In this document: positions 14,801 through 17,660 of the stretch, in pieces
Layout of the letters: each line of letters opens with the position of its first letter
How positions within the stretch are numbered: the stretch's first letter is position 1
The notes under the pieces: model-generated
What the model was told of the DNA's origin: nothing
Database searches by the model: none
What the model saw: only the letters and a program-made list of their open reading frames with translations
Program-made: the position numbers and the translations under genes
Source of the DNA: CAZHTS01 sp964535315
GTDB taxonomy: Bacteria > Chloroflexota > Anaerolineae > Anaerolineales > Anaerolineaceae
DNA: 17,660 nt
Reading direction: 5' to 3'
Assembly (NCBI GenBank): GCA_964535315.1
Contig: CAZHTS010000092.1
Coordinates: forward strand, 1-17,660

Positions 14801-17660
14801 GCCCGCAATTAGTCAATGTGATCTTCCGCGGCAATCAGTGCTACAACGGCGGCGGCGGAATGCACACCTATACGAGCAATGCCAGCTCCGTTGCGGTCTT
14901 GATCAATGTGCTCTTCAGCGGCAACGCGAGCACAGAATCCCCGATTCAGAAAGGCGGCGGCTTTTACAACCAGGGCCGCGCTTCTATTTCTATGATCAAT
15001 GTCACCTTCAGCGGCAACCGCGCAACCGCCGATTCCCCCGACAGTTACGGCGGAGCCATTTACAACGAATCCGGCACGATTGGTCTGACGAACTGCATAC
15101 TTTGGAATGACTACGCCCGGAATGGCCCGGAGATCTACAATGATCCTTATGTCGGCGGCAGCACCCAGGTCAACAACAGCAACATCCAGAACGGCAACCT
15201 CAACCTCGATCCCCAATTCGTCAACCCCGCCGCTTACAGCTCCGCCCCCACCACCGCCGGCGACTACCGTCTGAATCTGAGTTCGCCGATGATCGAAGCC
15301 GGCAATGCGGCCGGGATTACAGTTCTTACCGACCTCGACGGCAACCCCCGGATTTACGGCCCCAATATCGACCTGGGCGCCTATGAATCGCCCTATCTGC
15401 TCTTCAAAGTCAATCGCGTCGGTCCCGGCGGCCGCATCACCAGCAGCCCCGCCGGCGTCGACTGCGGCGCCGCCTGCACCACCGGCTTCCGGCCCGGCAC
15501 CCCCGTCACCTTGACCGCCGCGCCCTACATCAGCGCCACCTTCGCCGGCTGGACCGGAGACCTGACCTCGACCGCCAACCTCATCACCCTCACGGTCGAT
15601 ACGATCAAAACACTGACCGCCACCTTCGACACCCGCACCTTCATCATCACCCCCACCGCCGGCGCCAACGGCACGCTCAACCCCGCCACGGCGCAGGTCG
15701 TTACCTACGGCAGCAGCCCGCTCTTCTCCATCACGCCCGACACCGGCTATCACGTGGCCGATGTCCGCGTGGATGGGATCTCCGTCGGCGCCGTGACCCA
15801 ATACACCTTCAATAATGTCACGGCCGGCCACACCCTCACGGCCGCCTTCGCCGTCAACACCTACCAGATCGTCCCCACCGCCGGCGCCAACGGCACCATT
15901 ACCCCCGGCACGCCCCTGACCTTCACCCATGGCAGCACCCAGAGCTACACCATCACCCCCGCCATCGGCTACAAAGTCCAGGATGTCAAAGTCGACGGCG
16001 CCTCGGTCGGAGCCGTCAGCCGCTACACCTTCACCAACATCATCGCCAACCACACGCTCGTCGCCTCCTTCCTGCTTTCAACCTTCACCATCACCCCCAC
16101 CGCCGGGGCCAACGGCATCATCTCGCCCTCCACCGCCCAGACGGCCACTTACCTCATGACCCGCACCTTTACGATCCGGCCCGCCGGCGGCTACCACATC
16201 GCCGACGTCCGGGTGGATGGCGCCTCCGTCGGCCCGGTCACCCGCTACACCTTCACCAATGTCACCGCCAACCACACCCTCACGGCCGCCTTCGCAGAAG
16301 GCCCCCAGGTAATCTATGTCGATAAAGATGCCACGGGCGCCAATAACGGCAGCTCCTGGGCCAACGCCTACACCCAACTCCAATCCGCTCTCGATGAAGC
16401 CAATGCCAGCGATATCATCGGTTATGAAATCCGGGTCGCCGAAGGCGTCTACTACCCCGATGAGGGCGGCGGCCACATCGACAACGCCGTCACCGAGACC
16501 TTCTCCATCAACCGCCGGGAGATCCAGCTCTACGGCGGCTTTGCCGGCACCGAAACCCTCCGCACCCAACGCAACTGGACCGCGCATCCCACCATCCTCA
16601 GCGGCGACATCGACAAGAACGACGTCAACACCGACGGCAACTTCATCGCCGAAACCTGGAACCATCTGGCCGGCGCCAACGCCGCCTATGTCGTCTGGCT
16701 GGAAGGCAGCAATTCCCTGACCGAAAGCACGGTCCTCGACGGCTTCTTCATCACCGCCGGCAAGACCACCGACGGCGGCGCCGGCCTCTACTGCAACGGC
16801 AACAGCAGCGACAAAGTCCGCCTCTGCAGCCCCACCCTCGCCAACCTCACCTTCAGCGGTAACTCCGCCGGCGGTAACGGCGGCGGCCTCTATATCAACG
16901 TAGATAACAACGGCACCGGCAGCCCGCTCCTCACCAACGTCATCTTCAGCGGCAATCAATCCGACTTTACGGGCGGCGGTCTGGCGATCTACGGCTCCGG
17001 CCTCTCCCGACCCCGCCTGACCAACGTCGTCTTCCGCGGCAATCAGGCCACCATCAACGGCGGCGGGATGGCAGTCACGGCCTATTACGGCAACGCCTAT
17101 CCCGTCCTGACCAACGTCCTCTTCAGCGGCAACTACGTTTCCAACTACATCGGCAAAGGCGGCGGCTACTACAATCTGACGACCTCCAGTTCCAGCTACC
17201 CCACCCTCATCAACGTCACCTTCAGCGGCAACCGCGCCGGCACCAGCCTGGGCGCCGGCGGCGCCATGGCCAACCTCAACAGCACCCCCGTCATGACCAA
17301 CTGCCTCTTCTGGAACAACTACGCCTCCGCTTCCCCGGAAATCTACTCCAACGGCACCCCCGTCAATATCGCCTACAGCGACATCCGGGGCGGCTTCGCC
17401 GGCGCCGGCAATCTCAACCTCGATCCCCAGTTTATCGCCCCGATCACCTACACCGCCGCCCCCACCACCACCGGCAACTATCGCCTCCAGGCCGGCTCTC
17501 CGCTCCTTGACGCCGGCTATTCCGCCGCCGTCACCACCGCGACCGACCTCGACGGCAATCCCCGCCTCGTCGGCGCCGCCGTCGAGATGGGCGCCTATGA
17601 ATCCTCTTACCTGAAATTGACCCTCAACCGCGCCGGCACCGGCGGCGGCACCGTCACCAG
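11878..17660 (+). CDS. Giant secreted beta-helix / InlB-repeat surface protein (3' end outside window)
   Basis: The frame opened by the ATG at 11878 has AAAGGA 7 nt upstream and stays open to the window end (1927 codons so far, no stop). Residues 1-49 form a long Sec signal: a basic n-region, hydrophobic core WIFLSLCLALLFGALTAIPL, and probable cleavage after AAA49. Three units follow. Each starts with a beta-helix domain (residues 65-501, 736-1171, 1478-1909) that opens with YVDKDAxGANxGxSWANAY-like sequence, contains PMP-like motifs GGG(L/I) and FSGN, and ends with LDPQF...YRL...SPxxDAG...DLDGxPRxxG...MGAYES, the 'choice-of-anchor Q' signature. Then comes a 79-80 aa domain with a CxxxC pair (NCGITC, DCGAAC), followed by 74-aa divergent InlB B-repeats: two after unit 1 (582-729), three after unit 2 (1251-1472). 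Unit 3 is cut in its Cys domain. An adhesin or cell-surface binding role is likely; enzymatic polysaccharide lyase activity cannot be excluded. Confidence 0.88.
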   Translation, partial: MKPFPDISPVTFPVSRFTFSLKPLHSWIFLSLCLALLFGALTAIPLAAASPTSPQAPTVVTPTLLYVNIAVTGTTHDGLSWTTAFTTVQNALDWTNSHYTQTFEVWVAKGVYYPDEAAGHAPGQEGESFRINRNNVQLYGGFVGTETLRSRRNWTANRTILSGDIDHNDLNTDGNFTAENWNAITGTNAYHVLYLDGSAYQALTETTAVDGFIITGGSATASSPNDSGGGIYSSGNRGCSARLSNLLISGNQARAYGGGLYNTSSNGNIASPILIAVTFSGNWANDGGAGLANYTAGGIASPQLTAVIFQGNQAEKFGAGMLNRAYGGTASPTFINVLFSGNRVNATSGYGGGLYNLSQLSGTINTTLINVTFAGNNGGGYGGALASDEISGTIVNTLNNNILWNNDARNNPAIYNNGSTTSADYSDIQGGISGPGNLNTDPYFVLPIAPASAPTTTGNYRLQPYSPAIDAGNTAAITIGADLEGRPRLVGAAVDMGAYESSNYQLRVKKAGSGNVTLSTIPAGINCGITCSYAYTPNTLIQLSALPAINTNFNGWSGAVVGTATPITLNMDAAKTVTALFTIKTFQITPTAGAHGTITPTTVQTVNYGSSKSFVITPDLGYVVQNLAVDGVAVTPTTRYTFTNITASHTLSVAFGVKNFLITSTLVGSGTVAPGLLQTVPAGTNQIMTITPASGWRLVDVVVDGLAIGPVTNYTFTAVSADHTITAFFSEGLPPLYVDKDAVGANDGTSWANAYTKLQSALDWLNAGNSGREIWVAEGVYYPDEGGSHVDNSQSEYFTINRSYIQLYGGFAATETLRAQRNWNLHRTILSGDIDKNDSNGDGNYIAENWNALVGSNSYHVIKLNGSATITDNVVIDGFTLTAGSARDASAQETSGGGIDCWAGEPGQACSPTLSNLTLSGNLAIGSGGGVALAVMNSGTAVSPKLTNVIFSGNKTIYNNGGGLDIINNSGGISRPQLVNVIFRGNQCYNGGGGMHTYTSNASSVAVLINVLFSGNASTESPIQKGGGFYNQGRASISMINVTFSGNRATADSPDSYGGAIYNESGTIGLTNCILWNDYARNGPEIYNDPYVGGSTQVNNSNIQNGNLNLDPQFVNPAAYSSAPTTAGDYRLNLSSPMIEAGNAAGITVLTDLDGNPRIYGPNIDLGAYESPYLLFKVNRVGPGGRITSSPAGVDCGAACTTGFRPGTPVTLTAAPYISATFAGWTGDLTSTANLITLTVDTIKTLTATFDTRTFIITPTAGANGTLNPATAQVVTYGSSPLFSITPDTGYHVADVRVDGISVGAVTQYTFNNVTAGHTLTAAFAVNTYQIVPTAGANGTITPGTPLTFTHGSTQSYTITPAIGYKVQDVKVDGASVGAVSRYTFTNIIANHTLVASFLLSTFTITPTAGANGIISPSTAQTATYLMTRTFTIRPAGGYHIADVRVDGASVGPVTRYTFTNVTANHTLTAAFAEGPQVIYVDKDATGANNGSSWANAYTQLQSALDEANASDIIGYEIRVAEGVYYPDEGGGHIDNAVTETFSINRREIQLYGGFAGTETLRTQRNWTAHPTILSGDIDKNDVNTDGNFIAETWNHLAGANAAYVVWLEGSNSLTESTVLDGFFITAGKTTDGGAGLYCNGNSSDKVRLCSPTLANLTFSGNSAGGNGGGLYINVDNNGTGSPLLTNVIFSGNQSDFTGGGLAIYGSGLSRPRLTNVVFRGNQATINGGGMAVTAYYGNAYPVLTNVLFSGNYVSNYIGKGGGYYNLTTSSSSYPTLINVTFSGNRAGTSLGAGGAMANLNSTPVMTNCLFWNNYASASPEIYSNGTPVNIAYSDIRGGFAGAGNLNLDPQFIAPITYTAAPTTTGNYRLQAGSPLLDAGYSAAVTTATDLDGNPRLVGAAVEMGAYESSYLKLTLNRAGTGGGTVT
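12070..13620 (+). repeat. Giant protein, unit 1 (beta-helix plus Cys domain)
   Basis: The beta-helix (12070-13380) has five rung motifs: LISGN, TFSGN, IFQGN, LFSGN, TFAGN. They are followed by ILWNN and the closing DMGAYES. The Cys domain (13381-13620) has INCGITC and FNGWSG. It is clearly homologous at protein and DNA level to 14083-15627 and to the segment starting at 16309. Confidence 0.8.
13621..14064 (+). repeat. Two 222-bp InlB-like repeats
   Basis: Two consecutive 74-codon repeats (13621-13842, 13843-14064) have the pattern I(T)P/ST..G..GT..P...TV..G......ITP..GY/W...D..VDG......YTFT....A.HT...F. The second is more diverged (TSTLVGSGTVAPG replaces TPTAGAHGTITPT). Confidence 0.8.
14083..15627 (+). 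repeat. Giant protein, unit 2 (beta-helix plus Cys domain)
   Basis: The beta-helix (14083-15390) has rungs TLSGN, IFSGN, IFRGN, LFSGN, TFSGN, then CILWND and DLGAYES. The Cys domain (15391-15627) has VDCGAAC and FAGWTG. Each rung aligns with its counterpart in units 1 and 3, including the third, which has Q/R instead of S before GN. Confidence 0.8.
15628..16293 (+). repeat. Three 222-bp InlB-like repeats
   Basis: Three head-to-tail 74-codon repeats (15628-15849, 15850-16071, 16072-16293) share PTAGANG near their start and DV.VDG.SVG.V..YTF.N...HTL.A.F at their end. They are closer to each other than to the second repeat of the block at 13621, as expected from recent tandem duplication. Confidence 0.8.
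16309..17660 (+). repeat. Giant protein, unit 3 (truncated by window end)
   Basis: The beta-helix (16309-17604) has rungs TFSGN, IFSGN, VFRGN, LFSGN, TFSGN, then CLFWNN and EMGAYES. The next domain starts with LNRAGTGGG and is cut at 17660. Further units beyond the window are possible. Confidence 0.8.

Noticed and set aside
11953..16959. Long minus-strand ORFs (11953-13266, 13504-14808, 14809-16053, 16078-16959)
   Set aside because: They are antisense to the giant beta-helix gene. Their Gly/Ala/Val/Asp-rich products, without recognisable domains, result from its C-ending codons, which leave few stop codons on the opposite strand.

Overview
The window looks like a chromosomal segment from a GC-rich bacterium, most likely a member of the Chloroflexota (Anaerolineae-like). 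This is inferred from the very large SARP/BTAD-AAA-TPR regulator with a TTG start, a secreted 'choice-of-anchor Q' beta-helix giant, a small 'YLLKLWQDG...PWRAVLE' protein of a kind I associate with that phylum, strong C-ending codon bias, and intergenic spaces packed with short palindromic repeats. No rRNA, tRNA, CRISPR array, transposase or phage gene is visible.

Layout. Positions 1-358 are repeat-derived DNA ending in a sigma70-like promoter whose -10 box lies 6 nt before the rtcB-like RNA ligase gene (359-1858), which therefore appears leaderless. After a palindromic repeat come a decarboxylating 6-phosphogluconate dehydrogenase (2037-3446) and, 12 nt later, a five-TM isoprenylcysteine/phospholipid-type methyltransferase (3459-4136), probably one operon. 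A 720-bp gap (4137-4857) holds only repeats and a promoter. Next come a 3-ketosteroid-dehydrogenase-like flavoprotein (4858-6537) and a SagB/ThcOx-type nitroreductase-fold protein (6723-7478), separated by two hairpins. A 1143-aa SARP-family ATPase regulator runs on the minus strand (10984-7553), convergent with the nitroreductase across a hairpin that could be a terminator. Another repeat-filled gap (10985-11589) precedes a 76-aa protein with an apparently leaderless promoter (11590-11820). A giant secreted repeat protein (11878 to beyond 17660, at least 1927 residues) fills the rest and leaves the window without a stop.

The genes do not form one obvious pathway. Gnd supplies NADPH and ribulose-5-phosphate, RtcB is an RNA repair/tRNA-splicing-type ligase, the two flavoenzymes are redox proteins of unknown substrate, and the giant protein is extracellular or surface-exposed.

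The most unusual content is non-coding. A family of about 100-bp elements recurs at six places in both orientations. Each is built around a near-perfect 16-19 bp stem closed by a CAGA tetraloop (TCTG when inverted). The stem sequence changes between copies while pairing is kept. At three loci an extra, locus-matched copy of one stem arm lies nearby, and at two of these it lies beyond the same ~92-bp C/G-rich inverted-repeat insert. The giant protein has its own notable structure: three ~435-aa beta-helix units related rung by rung, spaced by InlB-like repeats of exactly 74 codons in blocks of two and then three.
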